Positions 6,983-15,437 of a stretch of DNA of 31,344 nucleotides are shown one piece after another. This stretch comes from DATKSS01 sp049582065 (GTDB lineage: Bacteria; Chloroflexota; Dormibacteria; Dormibacterales; Dormibacteraceae): contig JBAUTF010000189.1 in NCBI GenBank assembly GCA_049582065.1, positions 1 to 31,344 of the forward strand, read 5' to 3'. Below the pieces are notes generated by a model, which searched no databases, had not been told where the DNA came from, and saw only the letters and a list, made by a program, of their open reading frames with translations. The position numbers and the translations under genes were made by a program. Numbering within the stretch: position 1 is the first letter of the stretch; each line of letters starts with the position of its first letter.

Positions 6983-8143
6983 TCAGACGGGCGTTTTGGC
7001 GGCGGCCGCAGCTGGTTTTCTGGCGAGCAAGAGTGCGCCGGCGCTGGCGGGGATCAGCGTCAGAACGCCGCCGGCGACCAGCGCCGCGGCCACGGCCGGC
7101 CCAAGTGCGCCGCTCGCAATGCCGAGTGAGGCAGCCGCCGAAGGGAGTCCCAGCTGAGCGGAAGCGAGCAGTCCGGCCGGTAGCCGAGTCTCCTTACCGG
7201 CGACCAATGACGCCATCACGTGCACCGCTGTCGCCCCGACGGCCATGGCCAGTGCCAGGCCAATTGCGGACGGCGAGCGCACGAGGGCGCTCAAATCGAG
7301 GCTCGCGCCCAGCAGGACGAAGAACGCCGGCACGAAGAAGCCGCTTGCCAAGCCAGTCAGTTGCTGGGCCAGTCGGTTCGGCTCGTTGAACCGGCGAAGC
7401 ACGATTCCGGCCGCAAATCCCGCAACCAGCAAGCTGGCCCCGGTGCCCTCGGCGATCGTGGCGAGCACCAACAGCAGCAGCACCGAGAGCCGAAGCTGCA
7501 GGGCCCAATGGCGGTGTTTGGATTCCCGCTTGACCTCGTCGGCCAGGCTCGTCCTGAACAGCCGGCGCGCTACCGTCATCGAGGCGGCGGCGACGACGAC
7601 TATCAGTCCGTCGCCGGCCAGCGCCAGCGGAATCCGGCCGGCAGCCGACAGAGTCAGCGGCATCAAAACCGCGGTGAGCGCGTCCGCCAACGTGATCCAG
7701 GTGATGAGAATTGCAATCGCGGGCCCTGTAAGACCCTGTTCTCGAATCGTCGGAAAGGCAACCGCCGCGGAGCTCCCGGCCAGGAGAACGACCACGAGTG
7801 GCGAGTGGCCCGTGGTGAAGAAAGCGCCAATGGCCAACCCGACTGGAAGGCTGACCGACAAAGCAACCATCAGCGCCAGTGCTCCGCGAGTAGCTCCCCC
7901 GCGCAGCTCCTTGGACCTCAGGTCGACCTCATTGCCGGCTTCGAGCATGAGCATCGCGAACCCAAGAGCTGAGAAGGCGGGAAAGGGTTGCGCCAGGGGA
8001 ACGATGAGGTGCAGCCAGGTCTTGCCCAGAATCGCTCCTGCTACGAGCTCTCCCACCAACACTGGAGCCAGCGGCCGTCTGCCGACCGCCAGCAGCGGAC
8101 CGAGAAGGCCCGCGAGAACCAGAAGTGTCAGAGATGCAAACAC
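6983..8143 (-). CDS. Cation/proton antiporter, CPA2 (Kef/NapA-like)
   Basis: A 386-residue membrane protein with about 12 hydrophobic helices and no C-terminal RCK/TrkA domain. Family features are the N-terminal repeat PVLVGELVAGAILGKTWL, the AMLMLEAGNEVDL helix end (the family's GLExD-type motif), and a helix with ITLADALTAVLMPL, where the Asp sits in the position used for ion binding in CPA2 antiporters. It probably exchanges Na+ or K+ for protons in pH or salt homeostasis. The start is GTG 8143. A -10-like TATTCT sits directly against this GTG, so the true start could be slightly downstream. The gene is divergent from the ABC exporter operon across a gap of about 200 bases. Confidence 0.85.
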   Translation of the reverse strand: MFASLTLLVLAGLLGPLLAVGRRPLAPVLVGELVAGAILGKTWLHLIVPLAQPFPAFSALGFAMLMLEAGNEVDLRSKELRGGATRGALALMVALSVSLPVGLAIGAFFTTGHSPLVVVLLAGSSAAVAFPTIREQGLTGPAIAILITWITLADALTAVLMPLTLSAAGRIPLALAGDGLIVVVAAASMTVARRLFRTSLADEVKRESKHRHWALQLRLSVLLLLVLATIAEGTGASLLVAGFAAGIVLRRFNEPNRLAQQLTGLASGFFVPAFFVLLGASLDLSALVRSPSAIGLALAMAVGATAVHVMASLVAGKETRLPAGLLASAQLGLPSAAASLGIASGALGPAVAAALVAGGVLTLIPASAGALLLARKPAAAAAKTPV

Positions 8144-8360
8144 AGAATACGTGCGCCCTGGTTGAAATCCTCAGGCAGCAATCGGCCCAGGATAGTGATT
8201 CGCGAAGCGTAATGACGGCCCTGCGGTACGACTAGAGACCTGATCCGCGTCCGCGACCGAGTGGTGCCTCGCCATCGCCAACGAGACGATGTGATTCTCT
8301 GACTCCGACCCACCATGGCCCAGGACGTCTTCCCGTCAGGGCGGGCGCATGATTGGACGC

Positions 8361-9293
8361 ATGCCGCCCGCGATCTCGACTTCCGGTCTTGTAAAAACCT
8401 TCGGATCGACGCGTGCTCTAGACGGTCTCGACTTTTCGGTGGAGGCGGGCGAGGTCCACGGGTTTCTCGGACCGAATGGCTCGGGCAAGACTACGACCAT
8501 TCGGGTGCTGCTCGGCCTGCTGCGAGCCGATGCCGGGGAGGTCGTATTGCTGGGGGGCGACCCGTGGCGCGACGCCGTCGAGCTGCATCGCCGCCTGGCC
8601 TACGTACCCGGTGAGGTCAGTTTGTGGCCGAACCTGACCGGTGGGGAAGTCATCGATCTGTTCGCCCGGCTCCGCGGCGACCTCAACTCGCGGCGCCGCG
8701 ATGAGCTTCTCGAGCGTTTCCAGCTCGACCCGACCAAGAAGACGCGCTCCTACTCGAAAGGGAACCGTCAGAAAGTTGGATTGGTGGCGGCGTTGGCGTC
8801 TGACGCCGAACTGCTCCTACTTGACGAACCGACCTCGGGACTCGACCCCCTGATGGAGGCGGTCTTCCAGGACTGCATCCGCGAGGTCAAGACTCAGGGG
8901 CGAACGGTGTTGCTTTCCAGCCATATCCTGGCCGAGGTCGAGGCGCTTTGCGACCGGCTGAGCATCATCAGGCTGGGGCGGGTGGTGGAGAGAGGCACGC
9001 TCAATGAGCTGAGGCACCTCACCCGCACGTCGATCACCGCCGAGACCGAGCGTCCCGCAGAGGTCCTGGCGGACCTGGCCGGCGTTCATGGCCTCGATAT
9101 CGACGGTACCCATGTCCGCTTCGAAGTCGATACCGATCACCTCGACGCTGCGGTTCGCCGGCTGGGTGAGCTCGGCGTCCGCAGCCTGCTGAGCCATCCG
9201 CCCACGCTGGAGGAGCTGTTCTTGCGGCACTACGGCGACGAGCTGGCGAAAGAGCCTGCACCCGTCGACGGCAATCGCCACGGCAAACCGTGA
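8361..9293 (+). CDS. ABC exporter ATPase subunit (ABC-2 drug-export type)
   Basis: A 310-residue cytoplasmic ATPase that powers the permease encoded next. Walker A is GPNGSGKT at 37-44, Walker B LLLLDEP at 151-157, the D-loop SGLDP follows, and the H-loop His is in SSHIL at 186-190. The signature is YSKGNRQK at 131-138 instead of LSGGQ, and the Q-loop Gln is replaced (YVPGEVSLWP). Both features are usual in the ATPases paired with 'polyketide antibiotic exporter' permeases. A C-terminal extension of about 90 residues follows the ATPase core. ATG 8361 is preferred; an in-frame ATG at 8349 would add four residues. The permease begins 7 bases after the stop, so the two form an operon. Confidence 0.9.
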   Translation: MPPAISTSGLVKTFGSTRALDGLDFSVEAGEVHGFLGPNGSGKTTTIRVLLGLLRADAGEVVLLGGDPWRDAVELHRRLAYVPGEVSLWPNLTGGEVIDLFARLRGDLNSRRRDELLERFQLDPTKKTRSYSKGNRQKVGLVAALASDAELLLLDEPTSGLDPLMEAVFQDCIREVKTQGRTVLLSSHILAEVEALCDRLSIIRLGRVVERGTLNELRHLTRTSITAETERPAEVLADLAGVHGLDIDGTHVRFEVDTDHLDAAVRRLGELGVRSLLSHPPTLEELFLRHYGDELAKEPAPVDGNRHGKP

Positions 9294-9300
9294 CCGAGTG

Positions 9301-10890
9301 ATGACCATGCTCGCCGGGACCTTCGAGCTGACTCGATTGATCGTGCGTCGCGACCGCATCCGGATCGTGGTCTGGATCGGCTCCATCGTTCTGCTGGTTG
9401 CGCTCACCGCAGCAGGCATCAAGGGTCTGTTTCCGACCCAGGCCGCCCTCGATCAAACGGCTGCCGCCACACAACACAACGCCGCAGCCATCGCTTTCAA
9501 CGGGCCCGCCCAGGGTCTCAACACCGTGGGCGGCCAAGTAGCCTTCCAGTTCGGCGCAGGGGGCATGGTGTTCGTTGCCCTCATGAGCCTGTTCATGGTC
9601 GGCCGGCTCACGCGTGGAGAGGAGGAGGCCGGCCGCCTCGAACTCGTGCGCTCCCTGCCGGTCGGCGGCCTTGCGCCCACCTTTGCGGCGTCGCTCACTG
9701 TCGCCGCCATGGGCATCACAGTCGGATTGCTGACCTCGATCGTCCTCCTGGCCCAGGGCCTCCCTGTCACAGGGTCGATCGTGTTTGGTGTGTCGTTCAT
9801 CCTGATCGGGCTTTTCTTCGGTGGCGTCGCTCTGCTGGCGGCCCAGGTCTCCGAGAACACCCGTGTCGTGTACGGCGCCGCCGGAGCGGTGCTCGGGGCG
9901 GCGTTCGTGGTGCGCGCCGTGGGCGACATCGGCAACGGAACGGTCTCGTGGCTCTCTCCGATCGGATGGGCACAGAAGGCTCGGCCGTTCGCAGGTGAGC
10001 GGTGGTGGCCCCTGCTGTTCTTGGCCGCAGCGACCGTAGTGGTGGTTGTCGGCGCCGGCGCCATGGCGGCCAGGCGCGATCTCGGCGCTGGGCTCGTGGC
10101 GGCCCGGCCGGGAAGGCCAACCGCTTCGCGGAGCCTTGGGCATCCCTTTGGACTGGCCATCCGCCTGCAGCGGGGCGTCCTGCTCGGGTGGGGCGCCGGC
10201 CTCCTGGTCACCGGTATCGCCTACGGCTGGATCGGCCCGACGGTTGACGCCTTCATCGGCCAGAACAAGGCGCTGGCGGAAATTCTGGCCGGTGCCGGGG
10301 GTGCGAACCTCACGGACTCCTACTTCGCCGCCTCCTTCCGCCTCATGGCGCTCCTCGCCACGGGCTTTGCTATTCAGTCCGCCCTCCGCCTGCGGAGTGA
10401 AGAGACGTCGATGCGCGCCGAGTCGGTGCTCGCGACGCCGGTTTCGCGCTGGCGGTGGGCCGCGAGTCACCTCACCGTGGCTTTCGCTGGAAGCGTCATC
10501 TTGCTCGTGGTCGCCGGTCTGGCCACCGGCCTGACCTATGGCTTTGCGGGCGGCGATTTGAAGAGCGTTCCCCGCCTGCTCGCCGCCGCCCTCGTCTACG
10601 CGCCGCCCATGTGGCTGATGGTCGGACTCACCATCGCGCTCGTGGGACTTGTACCGCGTTGGGTCAGCGCATCGTGGGCGGTTCTCGCCGCATGCGTTGT
10701 TGTCGGGTTCCTCGGTGAGGTCCTCCACCTCCCCAGCTGGCTTCAGAACCTCTCGCCGTTCGAGCGCGTGCCCCAGCTGCCCGGCGCGAGCATGTCCCTC
10801 CTACCGCTTGTGGTGATATCCGTCATCGCTGCCTTATTCACCTCGGTTGGGCTGGCCGGACTCCGACGGCGCGATATCGGCACGATCTGA
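9301..10890 (+). CDS. ABC-2 type permease, antibiotic exporter-like
   Basis: A 529-residue membrane protein with about 12 helices in two similar halves, each of the ABC-2 type. It starts with a cytoplasmic helix (TFELTRLIVRRDRIRI) and has the coupling segments RGEEEAGRLELVRSLPVG and RSEETSMRAESVLATPVSR at matching points in the halves. That E..SxRxExxLxxPVxR repeat is typical of the TnrB/'exporter of polyketide antibiotics' family. With the ATPase encoded immediately upstream it should form an exporter for an antibiotic or other hydrophobic compound. GTG 9298 or ATG 9301 are equally placed. A dyad (ATCTGACC at 10885-10892, GGTCAGAT at 10908-10915) overlaps the stop codon but has no T tract. 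Confidence 0.88.
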   Translation: MTMLAGTFELTRLIVRRDRIRIVVWIGSIVLLVALTAAGIKGLFPTQAALDQTAAATQHNAAAIAFNGPAQGLNTVGGQVAFQFGAGGMVFVALMSLFMVGRLTRGEEEAGRLELVRSLPVGGLAPTFAASLTVAAMGITVGLLTSIVLLAQGLPVTGSIVFGVSFILIGLFFGGVALLAAQVSENTRVVYGAAGAVLGAAFVVRAVGDIGNGTVSWLSPIGWAQKARPFAGERWWPLLFLAAATVVVVVGAGAMAARRDLGAGLVAARPGRPTASRSLGHPFGLAIRLQRGVLLGWGAGLLVTGIAYGWIGPTVDAFIGQNKALAEILAGAGGANLTDSYFAASFRLMALLATGFAIQSALRLRSEETSMRAESVLATPVSRWRWAASHLTVAFAGSVILLVVAGLATGLTYGFAGGDLKSVPRLLAAALVYAPPMWLMVGLTIALVGLVPRWVSASWAVLAACVVVGFLGEVLHLPSWLQNLSPFERVPQLPGASMSLLPLVVISVIAALFTSVGLAGLRRRDIGTI

Positions 10891-11077
10891 CCGATCTCAC
10901 ATGCCTGGGTCAGATACAGGTGAAGTAGGCCGTCTGTCAGGCGCCGACGTATTCGCTCGAGGTCGTGTGGTCGCGCTTGAAGACCTTTTGGTGAGCGTGA
11001 AAGGCAACGGCCGCCGGCCAACGCAGCCGTGAACCCATTTCGGCTCGTCCAATTGAGGCCCCGCCTATGCTGGCTTG

Positions 11078-11542
11078 ATGAGCGAGCTCGGCGAGCTGTT
11101 TCGATACAACGCATGGGCGAATGCGATCGTGCTCGGGGTCGGGCAGGATTCGGCTGACCCCGGCGTGCACGACACACTCTCTCACCTCGTCGCGGTCGAG
11201 GCTGTCTATACCCTGATGATTCGTGGAGGAGCCCCGGCGCAGGGCGCCGACCGCACGGCTTATATGTCCAGGCCGAATGCTGAGTTCGTGCGAGAGGCGG
11301 CCGGCCTCGCGGTCACGTACCAGAAGCTCCTGAGCGAGGTGAGCATGGATGCACCCGTGACGATTCCGTGGTTTTCATTCCGCCCGAGCGTTCGGCAAGC
11401 CCTGCTGCAGGTCTTGACTCACTCGGCCCAACACCGATCCCAGCTGGCCATGCAGCTCGAGGCGTTGGGCGCGGTGGTGCCGAACTTCGACTACATCACC
11501 ATGGTCGGCAACGAGCTCGCGTCGCGGGGAAGCTCGCCTTAG
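11078..11542 (+). CDS. DinB-family (YfiT-like) metal-binding helical-bundle protein
   Basis: A 154-residue four-helix bundle protein. The opening ELFRYNAWANAIVL and the late THSAQHRSQLAMQLEALG are diagnostic of the DinB/YfiT superfamily. H36 (LSHLVAVE), H115 and H119 (HSAQH) form the expected three-His metal site, so a bound Zn or Ni is likely. Members include damage-inducible proteins and thiol-dependent S-transferases such as bacillithiol or mycothiol transferases; which applies here is unknown. No Shine-Dalgarno precedes the ATG. Instead TATGCT at 11066-11071 ends six bases before it, which suggests a leaderless mRNA. Confidence 0.85.
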   Translation: MSELGELFRYNAWANAIVLGVGQDSADPGVHDTLSHLVAVEAVYTLMIRGGAPAQGADRTAYMSRPNAEFVREAAGLAVTYQKLLSEVSMDAPVTIPWFSFRPSVRQALLQVLTHSAQHRSQLAMQLEALGAVVPNFDYITMVGNELASRGSSP

Positions 11543-11606
11543 CGTCCGCGGATCCGGAGGTATGACCCCTCAGGGAGACGGTGAGGATCCATCATCCGCG
11601 CCGGCT

Positions 11607-12905
11607 TCAGGCAGCGGCAATGTTCGAAGCGGTCGCCAGGGGCAGGGTGAACCAGAACCGCGCGCCGTGGCCCGGACTCGATTCCACTCCCATGTGGCCG
11701 CCCTGGAGCTCGATCAGCTGGCGCGCGATCGACAGGCCGAGGCCAGTGCCCCCGTACTTCGCGGTGATGGTCTCGTCGGCCTGCCTGAACTCATCGAAGA
11801 TGCGCTCCTGCGCATCGGGCGCTATGCCAATCCCGGTATCGACAACCGCGATCTCGGCCTCAGAGCCGCAGACCCTGGCGCTGATCGTGACCGATCCCTC
11901 AGGCGTGAACTTGATCGCATTTGACACGAGGTTGGTCAGCACTTGGCGAATGCGCGCCGGGTCACCCATGACGCTTACGGCGAGCGGCGAAACCTCGCCG
12001 ATCAAGGCCACTGCCTTGGTATGAGCAATGGGACGCAATCTATCGATCACCTGGATGCTCACCTCCGCCACGTCGACGGCCCCGATGGTCAACGGCATCA
12101 TGCCTGCCTCGATCCTGGCGATGTCGAGAATCTCGTTCACCAGCTCGAGCAGCGTCTGGCCTGCGTGATAAATCAGCCCAACGTCGTCGGCCTGCTTGGG
12201 CTGGAGCCCACCGTCCATACCCTCAAGCAGGACCTCTGAGAAGCCCAGGATTGCGGTCAGAGGAGTGCGCAACTCATGGCTGATCCTGGCCAGGAACTCG
12301 GACTTGAACCTGCTAGCAATTTGCAATTGGGCGTTCATGGCTCTGAGTTGGGTGTCATAGGACTTCGCCACTCGCACCAGGCTGGCGTCGCTGCTGCGAC
12401 GCACCACCAGCACGACTTCTTCGAGCAGCTCGGCCGGCGAGGCAAGGCGTGCCGCCTCCTCGCGTGCGACTTCGATCAGCACGTTCCGCCAGTGCTGGTA
12501 TCCACGCGTCGTTTCGACAATCGAGATGTTCTCGCGCGCCGCCATCGCGCCGCCCTGGCTCATCCATTCCATCTCTTCTGGATTGGTCGCGATTCCGCAA
12601 AACAGCCAACGTGCAATCACGAGCGTCCCGAACACGGTTCGCGCCTCGCGATACTCCAGGTAGGCGTCGCTTGGACGGTCCGCTCTACCCGCCGGATAGA
12701 CAAGGTCCATGGTGCGCTCCCGAACTTCGTCCGCGCGCATGCCCATGGCCATGGCCAGCTCTTTGAGTTGGGGACTGCGCTGGTCGGGCTGATCAGCGTC
12801 GGCCCGTTTGAAAGAGACCGGACCGGCGCGACTCACATCCTCACGAGCCTCTTTGACCATCAGTGGTTCACTTGCGCCGGTGAAGCCCGATCCTCTTGGC
12901 TTCAA
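11607..12905 (-). CDS. Soluble sensor histidine kinase
   Basis: A 432-residue kinase with no membrane helix, so it senses a cytoplasmic signal. Residues 45-195 form a helical input domain (including EARTVFGTLVIARWLFCGI and YQHWRNVLIEVAREEAARL) resembling the N-terminal globin-like domains of RsbR-type proteins. A coiled linker follows (SYDTQLRAMNAQLQIASRF). The catalytic parts are an H-box with phospho-acceptor H210 (SHELRTPLTAILGFSE), N-box (NLVSNAIKFTPEG, about 325-337), G1 DTGIG (356-360) and G2 GTGLGL (386-391). It begins at TTG 12905, or possibly at ATG 12860. No response regulator gene is adjacent; the nearest regulator fragment is at the far end of the window, so this is an orphan kinase here. 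Confidence 0.9.
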   Translation of the reverse strand: MKPRGSGFTGASEPLMVKEAREDVSRAGPVSFKRADADQPDQRSPQLKELAMAMGMRADEVRERTMDLVYPAGRADRPSDAYLEYREARTVFGTLVIARWLFCGIATNPEEMEWMSQGGAMAARENISIVETTRGYQHWRNVLIEVAREEAARLASPAELLEEVVLVVRRSSDASLVRVAKSYDTQLRAMNAQLQIASRFKSEFLARISHELRTPLTAILGFSEVLLEGMDGGLQPKQADDVGLIYHAGQTLLELVNEILDIARIEAGMMPLTIGAVDVAEVSIQVIDRLRPIAHTKAVALIGEVSPLAVSVMGDPARIRQVLTNLVSNAIKFTPEGSVTISARVCGSEAEIAVVDTGIGIAPDAQERIFDEFRQADETITAKYGGTGLGLSIARQLIELQGGHMGVESSPGHGARFWFTLPLATASNIAAA

Positions 12906-13196
12906 TCACTTTCGTGTTCGAGGCATACGTCGACATGGTGAAGGTATACGCGCAGTCGCTGGGCGCGCATTCCTCAGAACAGCCAGCCTGACGCCCAGCC
13001 GAATGCATGGGCCGAAACAAGTGGATGTCATTCAGAACTCGAATCCCCGGCGGACACCGGCGGACGACTAAACCGGCTGTGGGTTGTCCAGGTCGGCGCG
13101 CGCGTGGAACTGACGAACCTTCCAGCGGCGACCCGCATTCGATGGGCTGGCCGGATCGTTGCTGGCCGGCGCCGTGGAGACTTAACGTAGCGCGAG
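12906..13196. other. Intergenic region between divergent kinase and MFS genes
   Basis: No gene or RNA was recognised. It must carry both promoters. A tandem pair CGGCGGACA/CCGGCGGACG lies near 13050-13070. TAACGT at 13183-13188 ends eight bases before the MFS start and could be a -10 box. Confidence 0.4.
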
Positions 13197-14789
13197 ATGG
13201 GCGAGCGGACGAGCTCGGTTTCAACGTGGGCCCCACTGCGCATCGGGGTCTTCCGCGCCATGTGGATCGCAGTTTTGGTCAGCAACGTCGGCACCTGGAT
13301 GCAGACTGTCGGGGCGCAGTGGCTGCTCGTCCATCTGCCGCATGCGGCGATCCTGGTCGCGCTGGTTCAGACCGCGGACTACCTGCCGGACATCCTGTTC
13401 GGCCTGGTTGGCGGGGCGCTTGCGGATGTCTTCGATCGACGCCTTCTGCTGATCGTGGTGCAGCTGAGCATGGCCTGCATCGGCTTGGCTCTGACCGTCC
13501 TGACATTCACCGGCCAGATGCCCCCTGCCCTGCTGCTCGTGTTCACCTTCGCGATCGGCTGCTCGTCGGTCTTCACCAACCCCGCATACCAGTCGCTTGT
13601 GCCTGAGCTGGTTCCACGCCAGCAGCTCAGGTCTGCGTCCGCGCTCGGTTCGATCAGCATCAACCTCGCGCGGCTGATCGGTCCGGCCCTGGCCGGAGTA
13701 CTCATCGCGAGGGTTGGCGTCTCGGCGGTATTCGCCCTGAATGCCCTCTCATATGTGTTCTTCGGAATCGTGATCGCCACATGGCGGCCGCCGGTGGGGA
13801 CCAGGTCCGAGCTGCCGGAACGGTTCATTGAGGCGATGCGGGCAGGTGGCCGCTATATCGTCAACGCGCCCGTCGTGCAGCGAGTCCTGCTACGAGCCGC
13901 GGTCTTCCTGGTTCCGGCCAGCGTGCTCTGGGCCCTTCTACCGCTGGTGGCCTCCCAGCACCTTCGACTTGGAGCGGACGGCTACGGATTGCTGCTCGGC
14001 GCGCTCGGAGCCGGTGCTGTCGCAGGCGCTCTCTTACTGCCTCGCTTGAGGGCGCGGCTTGCGGGCAATGCGATGATCGCCGCGGCAAGCGCCGTCTATG
14101 CGCTGGTCCTGGTGCTCATCGTCATCGTGCCCAACACAGCCCTTGCCATGATCGTGCTACTGCCCGCCGGCGCGGCTTGGATTGCGGTGCTGTCCGACAT
14201 CAACGCCGAGCTCCAGCTGTTCCTGCCGGCATGGGTGCGCGCCCGTGGTCTCTCGATCTACCAGATGGTCCTGTTCGGCGCCCAGGCGTTTGGCGCTCTG
14301 GCCGGGGGAGCGATCGCGGAGCCGTTTGGAGTGAGTTTTGCCTTTCTGATCGCCGCGGCGGCCATGCTCGTCGGACTCGCGACGATCCGGTTCTGGCCCC
14401 TCATCGAAACGTCGGGTATGGACCGGCGCGCCATCGCGCCCTGGCCTGAGCCCGCGCTGGTCTTCGATACGAAGCCCGACAGCGGGCCGGTCGTGGTCAA
14501 GAACGTCTACACAGTCGCCACCGAAAATGAGCAGCCATTCCTGGAGGCGATGACAAGAGTGCGTCTCTCACGCTTGCGCACCGGCGCCTCGCAGTGGGGC
14601 CTCTTCAGGGACGGCGAGGTGCCGCGCCGCTTCGTGGAGCTGTACGTCGTGCACTCGTGGGATGAGCACCTTCGCCAGCACCGTTATCGAATCACCGGGA
14701 CTGACCACGATTATGAGGAGCAGGCGAGCGCCTTTTCAGATCCACCACCGGAGGTGTCGCACCTGATCGCCGTTGACGATGAGCCCTGA
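13197..14789 (+). CDS. MFS transporter, EntS-like (MFS_3), with C-terminal soluble domain
   Basis: A 530-residue protein. Residues 1-410 or so form a 12-helix major facilitator of the EntS/MFS_3 group. The opening FRAMWIAVLVSNVGTWMQTV and the loop GGALADVFDRRLLLIV (motif A) are characteristic, as is FTNPAYQSLVPELVPRQQL. Members export siderophores, macrolides and other small molecules. Residues of about 430-530 form a soluble domain (VYTVATENEQPFLEAM, LYVVHSWDEHLRQH) that resembles a dimeric alpha-beta barrel of the antibiotic-biosynthesis-monooxygenase type. Such a tail is common in this group and is not a unique fusion. No Shine-Dalgarno precedes the ATG, while TAACGT ends eight bases upstream. 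Confidence 0.87.
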   Translation: MGERTSSVSTWAPLRIGVFRAMWIAVLVSNVGTWMQTVGAQWLLVHLPHAAILVALVQTADYLPDILFGLVGGALADVFDRRLLLIVVQLSMACIGLALTVLTFTGQMPPALLLVFTFAIGCSSVFTNPAYQSLVPELVPRQQLRSASALGSISINLARLIGPALAGVLIARVGVSAVFALNALSYVFFGIVIATWRPPVGTRSELPERFIEAMRAGGRYIVNAPVVQRVLLRAAVFLVPASVLWALLPLVASQHLRLGADGYGLLLGALGAGAVAGALLLPRLRARLAGNAMIAAASAVYALVLVLIVIVPNTALAMIVLLPAGAAWIAVLSDINAELQLFLPAWVRARGLSIYQMVLFGAQAFGALAGGAIAEPFGVSFAFLIAAAAMLVGLATIRFWPLIETSGMDRRAIAPWPEPALVFDTKPDSGPVVVKNVYTVATENEQPFLEAMTRVRLSRLRTGASQWGLFRDGEVPRRFVELYVVHSWDEHLRQHRYRITGTDHDYEEQASAFSDPPPEVSHLIAVDDEP

Positions 14790-14848
14790 TTCCGAGTGCC
14801 TTTGTCCGGTCAGCGCTGTTCCCATCCATCGGAATCCAGGGTCGGACT

Positions 14849-14884
14849 AGCAGCGGTCCGCCGTGGTCAGGTCAGACCGCTGCT
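14849..14884. terminator. Perfect inverted repeat between convergent genes
   Basis: AGCAGCGGTC (14849-14858) and GACCGCTGCT (14875-14884) form a perfect 10-base stem with a 16-base loop. It lies between the convergent MFS and nitroreductase genes and includes the nitroreductase stop codon (14872-14874). There is no T tract, so it could act in either direction only as a weak or factor-assisted terminator. Confidence 0.5.
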
Positions 14885-15333
14885 TGGATCTCGAACACGG
14901 GATGACGTTCCGCGGCCCCAGTCGGGTCTTTGAGCACATCGCTCAGACCGAGGAGCGGGGGCATGATCCACTGCACCGGCAGCGGCAGCCGACGCAGGTA
15001 AGGACCCAGGACATTGGCGAAGAAGGCTGTGGCCTCCTCCTTGGTGAGCTCGGTTGTGTGGACCGGCTCCTGGCGCTTGCCAATCGTCAACGTCGCCTCG
15101 CCTGCCGCACGCAGGTTACGGACCCAGTTCACCTCCCCGAACGCACCCTGGATCCAGCGCCGATGATCGACCTCGACTATCGCCACGGGTGTCGTCCTCG
15201 GTTCGCCGGTCTTGCGTCCGCGCACCGTCATCAGCGCGTTTGGGCCGAACGGGATTCCAACCCCGATCAGCCTGGAGACCAACCTTTCGAGTAGTCGAAT
15301 GAATGCGGGCGCCTGGACGTTCGATTGCTCCAC
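14872..15333 (-). CDS. DDN-type F420-dependent nitroreductase family protein
   Basis: A 153-residue protein of the deazaflavin-dependent nitroreductase (DDN/Rv3547-like) family, split beta-barrel fold. The segment LMTVRGRKTGEPRTTPVAIVE (about 35-54) is the family signature, in which RGRKTG.PR lines the F420 site. GAFGEVNWVRNLRAAGEATL follows, also typical (usually GG...PxWYHNLxANPxxxV). It should reduce a small molecule, for example a quinone, nitro compound or unsaturated ketone, with F420H2. Substrates vary and cannot be set here. The start is GTG 15333. The gene is convergent with the MFS exporter and divergent from the GT-C-like gene. Confidence 0.88.
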   Translation of the reverse strand: MEQSNVQAPAFIRLLERLVSRLIGVGIPFGPNALMTVRGRKTGEPRTTPVAIVEVDHRRWIQGAFGEVNWVRNLRAAGEATLTIGKRQEPVHTTELTKEEATAFFANVLGPYLRRLPLPVQWIMPPLLGLSDVLKDPTGAAERHPVFEIQAAV

Positions 15334-15437
15334 GATGCCGATGAGTATCCAGAGGCTTTGGCAACAATCACAGCAATAAGCGCCGCGATTGCGGACCGCG
15401 GCGCGTTCGCCAGATGCTCTTGCGCGACCATGGTTGC

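Noticed and set aside
9034..10728. A 564-codon minus-strand open frame opposite the ABC exporter genes
   Set aside because: It is antisense to two genes with clear family motifs, and its translation is a low-complexity mix of Gly, Arg, His, Asp and Glu with no family resemblance. This is usual antisense openness in GC-rich DNA.
10885..10915. Dyad at the end of the ABC permease as a terminator
   Set aside because: The 8-base stem is perfect but there is no T tract and it includes the stop codon, so terminator function is not supported.
13197..14789. The C-terminal soluble domain of the EntS-like MFS protein as a novel fusion
   Set aside because: A tail of this kind is common in the MFS_3 group, so it is not unusual.
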